From positions 1,302,001 to 1,366,000 of the forward strand of contig CBDBZL010000002.1 in NCBI GenBank assembly GCA_965213545.1: a DNA stretch of 64,000 nucleotides, written 5' to 3'. The position numbers were made by a program, and so were the translations under genes. The notes under the pieces were generated by a model that did no database searches, had not been told where the DNA came from, and worked only from the letters and a program-made list of their open reading frames with translations. Origin of the DNA: CBDBZL01 sp965213545. Its GTDB lineage: Bacteria > Pseudomonadota > Alphaproteobacteria > Sphingomonadales > Sphingomonadaceae. Numbering within the stretch: the first letter of the stretch is position 1; the number at the start of each line of letters is the position of its first letter. Shown here one piece after another: positions 44,154-53,444 of this stretch.

Positions 44154-44590
44154 CACGCTCATGGATCGCGATGCTATGCACGCCGCTGCTGATCAGCGCT
44201 GCACCACCACCGGTGCTGGTCGATATTCACATCGCGGTGACGGGTCTTCGCTCCGAGCGCGGGGTGGTCCGCGCCTGCATGACCGCCGACCCCGAGCGCT
44301 TCCCGCGCTGCCGAGGCGATAACGCCGCCTATTCGCTGGTGGTGCGGGCGGATGAAGCGGGCTCGCTCGCCTTCGATCATGTTCGGCCGGGCACTTATGC
44401 TATCGCGCTGCTGCATGACGAGAACGGCAACGGCAAGGCCGACCGCGCGCTGGGCATGATGCCGCGCGAAGGATTCGGCTTTTCCCGTGATGCGCCGGTC
44501 GCGCTTGGACCACCCACCTTCGGCGAGGCCGCTTTCGTGGTTCCCGGGGGGGCGACCAGACAGACGATCCGGATGCGCTACATGTTCTGA
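44150..44590 (+). CDS. DUF2141 domain protein, secreted
   Basis: A 146-residue protein with a signal peptide (about 18 residues, LLISAAP) and a DUF2141 beta-sandwich domain: VDIHIAVTGLRSERGVVRACM, FDHVRPGTYAIALLHDENGNGKAD, then GFGFSRDA. The DENGNGKxD loop could bind calcium. The ATG at 44150 overlaps the desaturase stop, so the two genes are cotranslated. Function of the family is not established. Confidence 0.8.
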   Translation: MTRSWIAMLCTPLLISAAPPPVLVDIHIAVTGLRSERGVVRACMTADPERFPRCRGDNAAYSLVVRADEAGSLAFDHVRPGTYAIALLHDENGNGKADRALGMMPREGFGFSRDAPVALGPPTFGEAAFVVPGGATRQTIRMRYMF

Positions 44591-44676
44591 CAGCGCGGCA
44601 TCGCCAGCCGAGTTTACCAGCCTTTAACCTGTGCCGTGCCAATATGTCCCTGGCGCATTGCAAGGAGGGTTAAGCG

Positions 44677-45561
44677 GTGCTGAGCTTGTATGCGCTGGCC
44701 GATGCTGCCGGTATGGCTGAAAAGGCGGGATGGGATGAGAACGGCACGCCGTTCGCAGATGCCTCTCCGCCGGCCGATGACAACCCCGACGAGCGGCGGA
44801 TGCAACTATTGGCGTTCGACCTGTGGAACAGGTTGCTTGGTCAGGACCAGATTCCTGTCATCACCAACTTGGAACCGAGCGGCCATCCGCTGCTGTCGCC
44901 ATTCGCCGTGCTGCTCGATATGAGCACCTCGCGCGAAGATCCCAAGATCGTTTTTCTCGGTCAGTCGCTGGCCGACGAGTGCGGGGTAAGCTGTTGCGGG
45001 CTCAATAGCAGCCCATCTCAAGCCTCGGGCGTACGTGATCCTGGCAGCAAGATCCCGTCCGTCGGGGGCGCTCGAAATCGCGGTGCACCCAGCCCCGAAA
45101 CACCGCGCGCACGAGCAAGCCGCAGTCTGCGTTCCCGCATCCGAACCGCTCGCAAAGTCTCCGAGCTTCCCGCCCAGTCGCTGCTCGCTCACATTGCCGA
45201 ACTCTACCTCGCGGCGCTGGTCGCGCCCGTTCCGCTGGGATTCGAGACCGAATGCATCAATCAGCGCGGTCGCATCGTCCTTTGCAGGGGCATCCTGCTG
45301 CCATTTACGCGCTCATGTCCGAAGGTCGATTTCGTATTCGGGGTGATCAACTGGAAGGAAGCGGTGTCCGGACGCAAGGGAAGCGGGCCGGGGCGCGAGC
45401 TGTCGATCCCGTCCGGCCAAGGGGCTTCACCCGCCCGGCAGGACAGGCCGGTTCCAGGCAGCCTCGCCGCTGGTCAAACCGTGGCTTCCGCCATGGCGGC
45501 AACGGGGCCCGATGAGTGCTGCGTCGAGCTTGCTACCACCGTCGCGCCTTTGCATCCCTAG
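44677..45561 (+). CDS. PAS-like domain protein
   Basis: A 294-residue soluble protein. An N-terminal segment (LAFDLWNRLLGQDQIPVI to IVFLGQSLADEC) and a later one (AELYLAALVAPVPLGFE, ILLPFTRSCPKVDFVFGVINWKE) resemble sphingomonad PAS_5-type sensor domains that end in GVINWKE. No kinase or output domain follows; the C-terminal third is low complexity (Gly, Ser, Ala, Pro). The GTG start is supported by a strong AAGGAGGG at 44662-44669. Role unknown; a sensory or scaffold protein is likely. Confidence 0.55.
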   Translation: MLSLYALADAAGMAEKAGWDENGTPFADASPPADDNPDERRMQLLAFDLWNRLLGQDQIPVITNLEPSGHPLLSPFAVLLDMSTSREDPKIVFLGQSLADECGVSCCGLNSSPSQASGVRDPGSKIPSVGGARNRGAPSPETPRARASRSLRSRIRTARKVSELPAQSLLAHIAELYLAALVAPVPLGFETECINQRGRIVLCRGILLPFTRSCPKVDFVFGVINWKEAVSGRKGSGPGRELSIPSGQGASPARQDRPVPGSLAAGQTVASAMAATGPDECCVELATTVAPLHP

Positions 45562-45785
45562 TTTTCCGAAGTTCGCATCCGATGCGTCGCCAACCCGCCT
45601 ATTTCAATCGTCCCGCGATGCTGCTCCCTTGCACCAACCGCTTGCACGTCAGGCCAAGTCGCGAGGGGCGCGATGATCGAGCTTACGCGGAGCGAACCCC
45701 ATGCAAATCGCAGACGATCGCTCGCTTGTCCCAGCAAACAACGTCCCCTTGTTCGCCGTGCATAGGTCGGGCAAGCGCTCCTGCA

Positions 45786-46928
45786 ATGTTCCGCCCCCGC
45801 CCCAAGCCGATCCAGCTCCAACCTTTTTTCGGTCATCGCAGCCGAACCCGTCTGCGCCTTGCCGCGCGTGCCTTGCGCCAGCGCGAACGTGGGTTCGAGG
45901 TCTCGGGGCGGTTGCGGGCGATCGGACTGCTGCTCGGCCAGTTCGCTTCGCACGAAGTACCAGGGCTCAACGTGCGCCTCTCATTTCAGGGGCCGGACCG
46001 CGTTCCGAACCAGACCAACGCGATTACCGATAGCGAGGGGTTCGTGCGGTTCGACATCCCGCTCGATCCGTCCTGGGAATTCCCCAAACATCCTGCCTGG
46101 GAAACCGTTCACCTCGCCTGGAGCGATCGCGGGCACCGGGCCACGACAACCGCACATATCCTCGCCCCGGGTCGGGACGGCCGCCTGGCGGTCATCTCGG
46201 ATATTGACGACACCATCATCGAGACGGGGATCACCGGCGGGTGGCGCAGTCTGGCGAAGAACTGGCGGCGTATCGTCGCCCAGCTTCCCGGCGAGCGCGA
46301 CATCGTCCCCGGCGCCCTCCCTTTCTACGGCATGCTGGGTGGCGGCGAAGTGCCTAGCGAGGTCGAGGCGGATGATTACACGCATGACGATGGAACGCCT
46401 AAGCTCCCCCGTATCCCCGCCACGCACAGACCGTTTTTCTACGTCTCCTCCTCGCCATGGAACCTGTTCGCCTATCTGGTTGCCTATCAGCGCGCCAAGG
46501 GCCTGCCCCTTGGTCCGATGATGCTGCGCGACTGGAGCTTCGACCGGGCCACCCTGGGCAAGGCCAGCCACGCCGCTCACAAGCGCGATGCCATCGCCTC
46601 CATCCTGGCGATGCATCCCGAACTCAGATTCGCCCTGATCGGCGATGATACGCAGGGTGATCTGCCCGCGTTCGCCGGCGCGGTCGCGGCCTATCCGGGC
46701 CGGGTGGCGGCGGTGTTTGTCCGAACCGTGGGCAAGCCGTTTTCTGCGCAGGAAGAGCAGGCAATCAGCGTAATCCGCACTGCGGAAGTGCCGTTATGGC
46801 TGGGCGAGAGCTTCGCAACGGGCGAAGCATTCCTGCGCACACTCGGCTTCACGCCCGGCGGCGAGACCGAGCAGATCGTCAAGGCGGTGGAAAAGGTCGA
46901 CAATCCAATGCCGACGGCAGCGCAATGA
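45786..46928 (+). CDS. App1-family phosphatase (DUF2183)
   Basis: About 380 residues. An N-terminal beta-sandwich-like region is followed by a HAD-type catalytic domain with VISDIDDTIIETG (D-x-D-x-T/V), a central FFYVSSSPWNLF and IGDDTQGD. The family includes yeast phosphatidate phosphatase APP1, dephosphorylating phosphatidic acid. The ATG at 45786 gives a normal N-terminus; the frame is open from 45516 without support. The 224-bp gap before it holds nothing I recognise. Confidence 0.85.
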   Translation: MFRPRPKPIQLQPFFGHRSRTRLRLAARALRQRERGFEVSGRLRAIGLLLGQFASHEVPGLNVRLSFQGPDRVPNQTNAITDSEGFVRFDIPLDPSWEFPKHPAWETVHLAWSDRGHRATTTAHILAPGRDGRLAVISDIDDTIIETGITGGWRSLAKNWRRIVAQLPGERDIVPGALPFYGMLGGGEVPSEVEADDYTHDDGTPKLPRIPATHRPFFYVSSSPWNLFAYLVAYQRAKGLPLGPMMLRDWSFDRATLGKASHAAHKRDAIASILAMHPELRFALIGDDTQGDLPAFAGAVAAYPGRVAAVFVRTVGKPFSAQEEQAISVIRTAEVPLWLGESFATGEAFLRTLGFTPGGETEQIVKAVEKVDNPMPTAAQ

Positions 46929-47071
46929 GCCGCCCCATCCACACGGTCACGGGCCCTGGCAAGTTCCTACCAAGAGCGCCACACGCCGTGCCGGACCATG
47001 AATGGCGCCAGCGGCTCGGCGTTCGCCTTCAGACCTCATTCAGCGATCCCCTGCGCATCGCTTGCCGCTGC

Positions 47072-48484
47072 ATGACCGCGTCGCGCCAATCCAAGGCCAG
47101 TGCCGCCCCCTTGGCCCGCTCTGCTCGGGCCGTCATGCGCGCGCTTGTCGTTACCCTCGCGCTTGCGGGCTTGATCGCCCAACCGGTCGCGGCGCAAAGC
47201 GTGCTGCGCGATGCCGAAACCGAGGAACTGCTTCAAGACATGCTCGATCCCCTGGCCGAAGCCGCCAGGCTGGGAGAAGGGCAGGTCGAGGTCGTGCTGC
47301 TGAACGATCCGTCGATCAATGCCTTCGTTGCCGGAGGGCAGCGCATCTTCATCCATTCGGGCCTCATCAACGAGGCCGACACCGCCAATGAGGTGCAAGG
47401 CGTTCTGGCGCACGAACTGGGTCATATCACCGGCGGACATATCAACCGGATTTCGGACGGGATCGGCCGCGCGGGCCGTATCCAGCTGCTCTCGCTGCTT
47501 GCCGGCGTTGCGGCTGCTCTCGCCGGCGCCGGGGACGCGGCGATGGGCGCGATGGCGTTGGGGCAGCAGGCAGCGATGGGCTCCTTCCTCGCCTTCACGC
47601 GGACGCAGGAGGCCAGCGCTGACGCGGCAGGCGCCACCTATCTCTCGCGCGCGGGCATTACCGGCAAGGGCAGTATCGCCTTCTTCGAGAAGCTGCTGAA
47701 CATGGAAAGGCGCTACGGCTACAAGCAGACCCAGGAAGCCGAGTTCGCCCGCACGCACCCGCTATCGGGTACGCGGATCGCTCGGCTGCGCGAAGTCTAC
47801 CGCGAAGATCCTGCCTGGGACGTGGCCCCCGATGCCGTGCAGCAGGCCCGCTTCGAGCGCGTCCGCGCCAAGCTTTACGGCTACCTCGCCGAGCCGGAAC
47901 GCACCTTGCACGCCTATCCGCCCACCATGACCGGCGTGCCGGCGCGCTATGCCAGGGCCTATGCCTTCCACAAGCAGGCGAAAATGGACGAGGCACTGGC
48001 CGAAACGCAGGCGCTTATCGCGGGTGACCCGGACAATCCCTATTTTCTGGAGCTCGAAGGACAGGTGCTGCTTGAGTCCGGGCGTCCTGTCGAGGCGCTC
48101 GAGCCGCTCCGGTTGGCGACCCGGATGACCGGCAACCATCCGCTCATCGCCAGCCTGTTCGGTCACGCGTTGATCGCGACCGAGGATGCGGACCATTACG
48201 CCGAAGCCGAGCGGGTGTTGCGCGCAGCGGTGGGCCGTGATCGAGAGAACCCGTTCGCCTGGTATCAGCTGGGCGTGGTCCATGCGGCGCAAGGCGACAT
48301 TCCCCGGGCCCAGCTCGCCAGCGCCGAGCAACAGGTGATGAGCGGCAATCCGCGCCGCGCGTTGGCCAGCGCCTCCGCTGCCGAATCGCAATTGCCGCCC
48401 GGCAGCGCCGACTGGATCCGGGCAGGCGATATCGCGCTTCAGGCGCGGGCCCTGATCGAGCGCGAGGACGAACGGCGCGACTAG
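47072..48484 (+). CDS. M48 family periplasmic metalloprotease with TPR repeats (BepA-like)
   Basis: About 470 residues. A signal peptide (cleavage near VAAQS, about residue 42) leads to an M48 domain with the zinc motif HELGH at 114-118 and a downstream EASADAAG supplying the third ligand, then C-terminal TPR-like helices. BepA-type proteases control outer-membrane protein and LPS-assembly quality. The frame is open upstream through 46925; the ATGs at 47072 or 47135 best fit the signal peptide. Followed 5 nt later by a DsbA-like gene. Confidence 0.9.
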   Translation: MTASRQSKASAAPLARSARAVMRALVVTLALAGLIAQPVAAQSVLRDAETEELLQDMLDPLAEAARLGEGQVEVVLLNDPSINAFVAGGQRIFIHSGLINEADTANEVQGVLAHELGHITGGHINRISDGIGRAGRIQLLSLLAGVAAALAGAGDAAMGAMALGQQAAMGSFLAFTRTQEASADAAGATYLSRAGITGKGSIAFFEKLLNMERRYGYKQTQEAEFARTHPLSGTRIARLREVYREDPAWDVAPDAVQQARFERVRAKLYGYLAEPERTLHAYPPTMTGVPARYARAYAFHKQAKMDEALAETQALIAGDPDNPYFLELEGQVLLESGRPVEALEPLRLATRMTGNHPLIASLFGHALIATEDADHYAEAERVLRAAVGRDRENPFAWYQLGVVHAAQGDIPRAQLASAEQQVMSGNPRRALASASAAESQLPPGSADWIRAGDIALQARALIEREDERRD

Positions 48485-48488
48485 GGCG

Positions 48489-49205
48489 ATGACGGCCTGG
48501 CGCCCGTTCGCGCTCGCCGTGCTGGCGCTCGTCGCTGGGTTCGCGGGCGCGGCGCTGTTCGCCTGGTCGGGACTGGGCGCGCGGTTCGAGAATGGCGCGG
48601 CGATCCGCGATTACCTGCTTGCCGAGCCCGAAGTGCTGCGCGAGGCATCGGAGGAATTGTACCGCCGCGATATCGCCCAACGCATCGCGCCGCTGCGTGC
48701 CGAGCTCGAGACGCCCTATCCCGGCGCGGTCCTGGGCAACCCGCGCGGAACGCTCACGCTGGTGGAGTTCAGCGATTACGCCTGCGGCTTCTGCCGCGCC
48801 GCGATGGCCGATATCGACCAGCTGATCCAAGCCAATCCCGAACTGAAAGTCGTCATCCGCGAATATCCCGTTCTGAGCGAACAAAGCATCGATGCCGCGC
48901 GCATGGCGCTGGCCGCGGCCGAACAGGGAAAGTTCGAGGCGTTTCACCGTGCCATGTTCGCCGCCGGACCGCCTTCGCCCGCCGCCATCGAGCGCGCCGC
49001 GCGCGGCGCCGGAGTCGATCTCGACCGGGCGCGCGAGGCCATCGCGCACGGACGGCTCGATGCGCAGCTCGAAGCCAATGTGTCGATCGCCGAACGCCTG
49101 GGCCTCGCCGGCACGCCGAGCTGGATCGTGGGCGACGAGGCGCTGAGCGGCGCAGTGGGCGCCGAGCGCATCGCCCAAGCGCTGGCGGCGGCGCGCGAAG
49201 GCTGA
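48489..49205 (+). CDS. DsbA-family thiol:disulfide oxidoreductase
   Basis: A 238-residue protein with an N-terminal membrane anchor or signal (about residues 8-27), a helical DUF-like lead (YLLAEPEVLREASEELYRR) and a DsbA thioredoxin fold with active-site CGFC at 99-102 and a cis-Pro region in AGTPSWIVGDEALSG. The CGFC dipeptide and the lead segment are typical of DsbG/BdbD-like proteins of alphaproteobacteria. Probably forms or isomerises disulfides in the periplasm. Same operon as the M48 protease. Confidence 0.9.
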   Translation: MTAWRPFALAVLALVAGFAGAALFAWSGLGARFENGAAIRDYLLAEPEVLREASEELYRRDIAQRIAPLRAELETPYPGAVLGNPRGTLTLVEFSDYACGFCRAAMADIDQLIQANPELKVVIREYPVLSEQSIDAARMALAAAEQGKFEAFHRAMFAAGPPSPAAIERAARGAGVDLDRAREAIAHGRLDAQLEANVSIAERLGLAGTPSWIVGDEALSGAVGAERIAQALAAAREG

Positions 49206-49868
49206 GGGGACTTGCTGGGCACGCTCGCCCCGTTCGACGCCGTGTGAGACCGAACCCATCGCCGATCTCATCGATCTACCGGGATTTCCATGCCGCCCTG
49301 AAGAGCGCGCATTTGTTACCACCGCTCGACGTGCGACCATCGCGTTCCAGTCGCCTTCGAACAACAAGACTCGCTTGCCTGTGCCTCACGCCTTTCGGAA
49401 GCCGCGCGACCAGGAGCCTGCGAGGGACGCCCGCAAATCCCATCCAGCAATCCGCCAGGGTGTCGGGTCCCGCGAGCTCGAATGCCGCCAATCCAGCGGT
49501 GCAGCCGTTATCGCCAAGACCTTGTACGGTCCGCGCAATCATTCCAAACTCCTGCTGACAAGCGCATTGTCGATACGTCGCGAGCATGATCGGCGCGGCA
49601 CGCATCGATCGGCACAGCACTAGCGACCGATCTTGCGCAGGAGCATGCAATCGCGCCGGGCGCCGCCCGCCCCTACATGAACCGATCGGTTGCGATCGCC
49701 GGTCGTGCCATCGACGAACAGAACCTGCAGCGGCCAAGCGGGCAACCCCACCTAGCCTGCCGCTGGCAAAGTCCCTCGCCACCCCCCCCCCCCGGGGGGC
49801 GCGCTCGCCTCGCCCCGACGCAAAAGCCCCTGACGCTGCGCCGCCGGATACGCTAGGAGGTCAGATCC
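49206..49868. other. 663-bp intergenic region without recognised gene
   Basis: No convincing ORF, RNA gene or repeat family. A 168-codon minus-strand frame (49276-49782) has biased, Arg/Ala-rich composition and no domain, so I treat it as non-coding. The region ends with a C12G6 tract (49782-49799) and a good ribosome-binding site (AGGAGG, 49855-49860) for the sensor kinase. It must contain the promoter of the two-component operon. Confidence 0.6.
49782..49799. repeat. Homopolymer C12 followed by G6
   Basis: Twelve C then six G form a slippage-prone tract with C6/G6 self-complementarity, 70 bp upstream of the LytS-type kinase start. Length could vary between cells or be a sequencing artefact. 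Confidence 0.8.
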
Positions 49869-51068
49869 ATGGCGATGCTGCCTTTCGAACCTGCCCCCTT
49901 CTTTGCGGACAAGAGCCGCGCTTTCTGGCGGCTGCAGATGGTCGGCTGGGGCGGGGCCATGTTGGTGCGCGCCAGTTCCTCCCTTGCCAATCAGCGCCCG
50001 CTCGACTTCTTCATCATCATCCTCATCGCCACCATCACCGGCTTTTCGATCAGCACCATCCTGTCGGTCATCTATGGCCGGCTCATAAACCGCCGCCCGC
50101 TGGTCACCTGGGGAGCAACCGTGCTGGTGCTCTCGATAGCGGTGGCGATCTCGGCCTCGATCAATGGCTGGGTGCTCGATCTCTATCAACCCGGCAGCGA
50201 AAGCACCTTCGTCAGCCTGCTGCTGGGCGTGTTCTATCTTGATCTCACGCTGCTGGCCGCCTGGACCGGGCTCTATTTCGCGATCAACTATTTTCTTCAG
50301 GTGGAGGAGCAGGCCGATCAGCTCGAGCGGCTCGAAGCGCAGGCAACCGGCGCCCAGCTCGCCATGCTACGCTATCAGCTCAACCCCCATTTCCTGTTCA
50401 ATACGCTCAATTCCATCAGCACGTTGGTGCTCCTCAAGCAGACCGAGGCGGCCAATGCCATGCTCACCCGCTTGTCGAGTTTCCTGCGGCACACACTGGT
50501 CACCCAGCCGGGCGGCAGGGTGACCGTGGCGCAGGAAGTCGACACGCTGAAGCTCTACCTGGAGATCGAGCGGATGCGGTTCGAGGAACGGTTGCGCACC
50601 GAATTCCGCATCGATCCCGCGGCGTCCGAGGCGCTGATCCCCTCGCTGCTGCTTCAGCCGCTGGTCGAGAACGCCATCAAATACGCGGTCTCGGCGCAGG
50701 AGGAGGGCGCGCGCATCCGGCTGAGCGCGCAGGTTCTGGGCAACCGCCTCAAGCTGACGGTGAGCGACACCGGCCCGGGCATCACCACGCTCAAGGAGGG
50801 CGGCCCTCGTTTTGCCCATGCGCCGCCGGGAAAGGGGGGTTCGACCGGCGTCGGGCTGCCCAATATCCGCGAGCGACTGGGTCAGGCCTACGGGGATGAC
50901 CACCGCTTCGCCATCGAGACACCGCTCGAGGGCGGCTTTACCGTGAGCATCGAAGTACCGCTTGAACGCCACGCCACTTACGAAGAGGCGGGTGGCGACA
51001 TAATGATCCGTGCCGTGCCATCGAACATCGCCGTGCCGAACCGTCAGCAACTGGGAACCACAGCATGA
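49869..51068 (+). CDS. LytS/AlgZ-type sensor histidine kinase
   Basis: A 399-residue membrane kinase of the His_kinase (LytS) group. Four predicted membrane segments lie in residues 20-142, then a coiled coil (VEEQADQLERLEAQ) and the phosphoacceptor box LNPHFLFNTLNSIS with His174. The ATPase domain has ENAIKYAV (N box) and DTGPGI (G1). It signals to the LytTR regulator encoded next, overlapping by 4 nt. RBS AGGAGG is 8 nt before the ATG. Confidence 0.93.
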   Translation: MAMLPFEPAPFFADKSRAFWRLQMVGWGGAMLVRASSSLANQRPLDFFIIILIATITGFSISTILSVIYGRLINRRPLVTWGATVLVLSIAVAISASINGWVLDLYQPGSESTFVSLLLGVFYLDLTLLAAWTGLYFAINYFLQVEEQADQLERLEAQATGAQLAMLRYQLNPHFLFNTLNSISTLVLLKQTEAANAMLTRLSSFLRHTLVTQPGGRVTVAQEVDTLKLYLEIERMRFEERLRTEFRIDPAASEALIPSLLLQPLVENAIKYAVSAQEEGARIRLSAQVLGNRLKLTVSDTGPGITTLKEGGPRFAHAPPGKGGSTGVGLPNIRERLGQAYGDDHRFAIETPLEGGFTVSIEVPLERHATYEEAGGDIMIRAVPSNIAVPNRQQLGTTA

Positions 51069-51871
51069 CCATCAGAACCATCCTCGTCGATGACGAGAAG
51101 CTTGCGATCCAGGGGCTCGAATTGCGGCTCGCGCCTTATACCGATGTCGAGATCATTGGCACCTGCGCCAATGGCCGCGAGGCGATCCGGGCGATCAAGA
51201 CGCAAAAGCCCGACCTGGTCTTTCTCGACATCCAGATGCCCGGCTTCGACGGCTTCTCGGTGGTCAAGGGGGTGATGGAGATCGACCCGCCGCTGTTCGT
51301 CTTCGTCACCGCCTACCAGGAGCACGCGATCCGCGCGTTCGAGGCCAACGCGGTCAATTACCTGATGAAACCGGTGGACGAGGACAAGCTTGCCGACACC
51401 ATGGAGCGCGTGCGTACCCGGCTTTCGGAGATGCGCTCGGCCGAGGAGGCCGAGAAGCTCAAGGACGTGTTGGCCGAGATCGCCCCCGAGAGCCTCGAGG
51501 AGTTCGATGCCGAGGGCGAGGGTGCAGGCGCGGTGGCGGGGCGCTACGAGAAGATGATCAACATCAAGGACCGCGGCAAGATTTTCCGCGTCGAGGTCGA
51601 CACGATCGAGCATATCGAGGCGGCGGGCGACTACATGTGCATATATACCGGCGACAATTCGCTGATCCTGCGCGAGACGATGAAGGACCTGGAACGCCGG
51701 CTCGATCCGCGCAGCTTCCAGCGCGTGCACCGCTCGACCATCGTCAATCTCGATCAGGTGCGCCAGGTTCGCCCGCACACCAACGGCGAATGCTTTCTGG
51801 TGCTCGAGAGCGGCGCTGAGGTGAAGGTCTCGCGCTCCTACCGCGACGTGGTGGCAAGGTTCGTGCACTGA
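51065..51871 (+). CDS. LytTR-family response regulator
   Basis: A 268-residue regulator. The receiver domain has Asp9-Asp10, phosphoacceptor Asp55 (LVFLDIQMPG), Thr in FVTAYQEHA and Lys in LMKPVDE. After an acidic linker (EEFDAEGEGAG) comes a LytTR DNA-binding domain (about 165-268) with FQRVHRSTIVNLDQV. Partner of the overlapping LytS-type kinase. Targets are unknown; such systems in sphingomonads control envelope or exopolysaccharide genes. Confidence 0.93.
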   Translation: MTIRTILVDDEKLAIQGLELRLAPYTDVEIIGTCANGREAIRAIKTQKPDLVFLDIQMPGFDGFSVVKGVMEIDPPLFVFVTAYQEHAIRAFEANAVNYLMKPVDEDKLADTMERVRTRLSEMRSAEEAEKLKDVLAEIAPESLEEFDAEGEGAGAVAGRYEKMINIKDRGKIFRVEVDTIEHIEAAGDYMCIYTGDNSLILRETMKDLERRLDPRSFQRVHRSTIVNLDQVRQVRPHTNGECFLVLESGAEVKVSRSYRDVVARFVH

Positions 51872-51966
51872 TCTATCTTCCGCACGCCCATCCGGGCGCG
51901 CGTCCTCGCCGCTGTTCCCTCCGCCCTTCGGGCTGCGGGGCGGCTGCAGGCGGCCGTTCGGCCTTG

Positions 51967-51987
51967 CGGTCGGCTCGGCGCCGACCG
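51967..51987. repeat. 8-bp perfect hairpin between the LytTR gene and nadC
   Basis: CGGTCGGC and GCCGACCG flank a 5-nt loop, within a 272-bp GC-rich gap that holds other short inverted repeats. There is no T-tract, so it is not a standard terminator; it may stabilise or end the upstream transcript. Confidence 0.45.
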
Positions 51988-52143
51988 GATACTCGATCCG
52001 CATCATTGCTCGGCAGGGACCGGGCTGCGCCAAGCAGCCCGCTAGCGCGAACGCGCGCCCGGAGCGAAGCGGAGGAAAGCCTCAGGCCGCAGATGCGGCC
52101 GCCGGCGCTTGAGGCAAAAGCAAAAGACCGCCATAGGCTCCGC

Positions 52144-53007
52144 ATGCCAGCTTTCGATCTCCCCGGCTTCGACCTCGCCCGCTTCGTGCGCCAGACGCTG
52201 GCCGAGGATCTGGGCGAGGGGCAGCCGGGCGGCGGGCGCGACGTCACCTCGGAGAGCGTTATCCCGGCCGACGCGCGCTTTGCAGGCGTGATGAGCGCGC
52301 GCCACGAAACCGTCGTTGCGGGCCTGCCGCTTGCCGCAGCCTTCTTCCGCCACCACGATCCCGGAATGACGATCGACCTGCTCGTCGATGAGGGGGCGCA
52401 AGTCTCATCCGGAACCGACCTTATGCGCCTGTCAGGCAATGCGCGCGCGCTGCTCATGGGCGAACGCTCGGCACTCAACACGGTGCAGCACCTCTGCGGC
52501 ATCGCCACCCTCACCCGCGCTTTTGTCGAGGCGATGGGCGATAGCCGCGCGGCCCTGCTCGATACCCGCAAGACCCTCCCCGGCCTTCGGGCGCTGGAGA
52601 AATACGCGACGCGGATGGGCGGCGCGCAGAACCACCGTATGGGCCTGTGGGACGCCGCGATGATCAAGGACAACCACATCCTCGTCGCCGGCGGGGTCGG
52701 CGAAGCGGTGCGCCGGGCGCGCGCGGGCGGGGTCGAACAGATCATCTGCGAGGTGGACCGGCTCGACCAGATCGAACCGGCGCTAGCGGCCGGCGCCGAC
52801 CACCTGTTGCTCGACAATATGGGCCCCGCCGCCTTGCGCGAAGCGGTCGCGCTCATTGACGGGCGCGCGGTGAGCGAGGCTTCGGGCGGGGTGACGCTGG
52901 AGACCATCGCCGCCATCGCCGCGACGGGCGTCACCTACGTTTCGGTCGGCCGCCTGACCCAAAGCGCGCCGGCCGCCGATATCGGGCTTGATTTCACTCG
53001 GCTGTGA
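52144..53007 (+). CDS. nadC: Nicotinate-nucleotide diphosphorylase (carboxylating)
   Basis: A 287-residue quinolinate phosphoribosyltransferase, making nicotinate mononucleotide from quinolinate and PRPP in NAD synthesis. Landmarks: EDLGEGQPGGGRDVTS near the N-terminus, GERSALNTVQHLCGIAT, the DTRKTLPGLRALEKYA PRPP region, and VSEASGGVTLETI. The ATG at 52144 gives the family length. The stop overlaps the next gene's GTG. Confidence 0.96.
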   Translation: MPAFDLPGFDLARFVRQTLAEDLGEGQPGGGRDVTSESVIPADARFAGVMSARHETVVAGLPLAAAFFRHHDPGMTIDLLVDEGAQVSSGTDLMRLSGNARALLMGERSALNTVQHLCGIATLTRAFVEAMGDSRAALLDTRKTLPGLRALEKYATRMGGAQNHRMGLWDAAMIKDNHILVAGGVGEAVRRARAGGVEQIICEVDRLDQIEPALAAGADHLLLDNMGPAALREAVALIDGRAVSEASGGVTLETIAAIAATGVTYVSVGRLTQSAPAADIGLDFTRL

Positions 53008-53429
53008 CCGGGCCGCATCCGCCATCGATGCAGCGCTTCGACCTGGCTTATCTTGCTTCGCTGGCGATCCCCGGCCTGGCCATGATCTGGGACTTTGACG
53101 ATATCGTGGCCGAGTCGGAGGCCGACCCGCTGCTGGTTGGACTTGGCGCGCCGGTCCTCGCTACAACTGCCTTGGTAATCCTGCTGATCGCTCTCCTGCC
53201 ATGGTACCTTGCGAGCTATCGGCGCGTGCGGTTCGCCAGGTGGATGCTGGTGATCTTCTTCGCGCTCGGCCTGGTGAGCGTCCCCGACCTGCTGGCGTCC
53301 GAGTTCTCGACACTGGATACGGCGTCCTTGGCCTCGTTGATCCTCCACGCGGTGGCGCTCTTCTTCTTGTTCAGGCCCGATTCGAATGCCTGGTTCCAGG
53401 GCAGTGTCGATCCTGCGGTGTTCGAGTAG
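53004..53429 (+). CDS. Small hypothetical membrane protein
   Basis: A protein of up to 141 residues with about four hydrophobic segments (LASLAIPGLAMIW, APVLATTALVILLIALLPWYL, MLVIFFALGLVSVPDLL, LIHAVALFFLF-like end). No known motif. The GTG start overlaps nadC by 4 nt; an ATG at 53028 is an alternative. Probably an inner-membrane protein coexpressed with nadC. Confidence 0.6.
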   Translation: MTGPHPPSMQRFDLAYLASLAIPGLAMIWDFDDIVAESEADPLLVGLGAPVLATTALVILLIALLPWYLASYRRVRFARWMLVIFFALGLVSVPDLLASEFSTLDTASLASLILHAVALFFLFRPDSNAWFQGSVDPAVFE

Positions 53430-53444
53430 CCAGTCTCGGGTCGC

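Noticed and set aside
49276..49782. 168-codon minus-strand frame in the gap before the LytS-type kinase
   Set aside because: Arg/Ala-biased, no domain, no ribosome-binding site; ends at the homopolymer tract.
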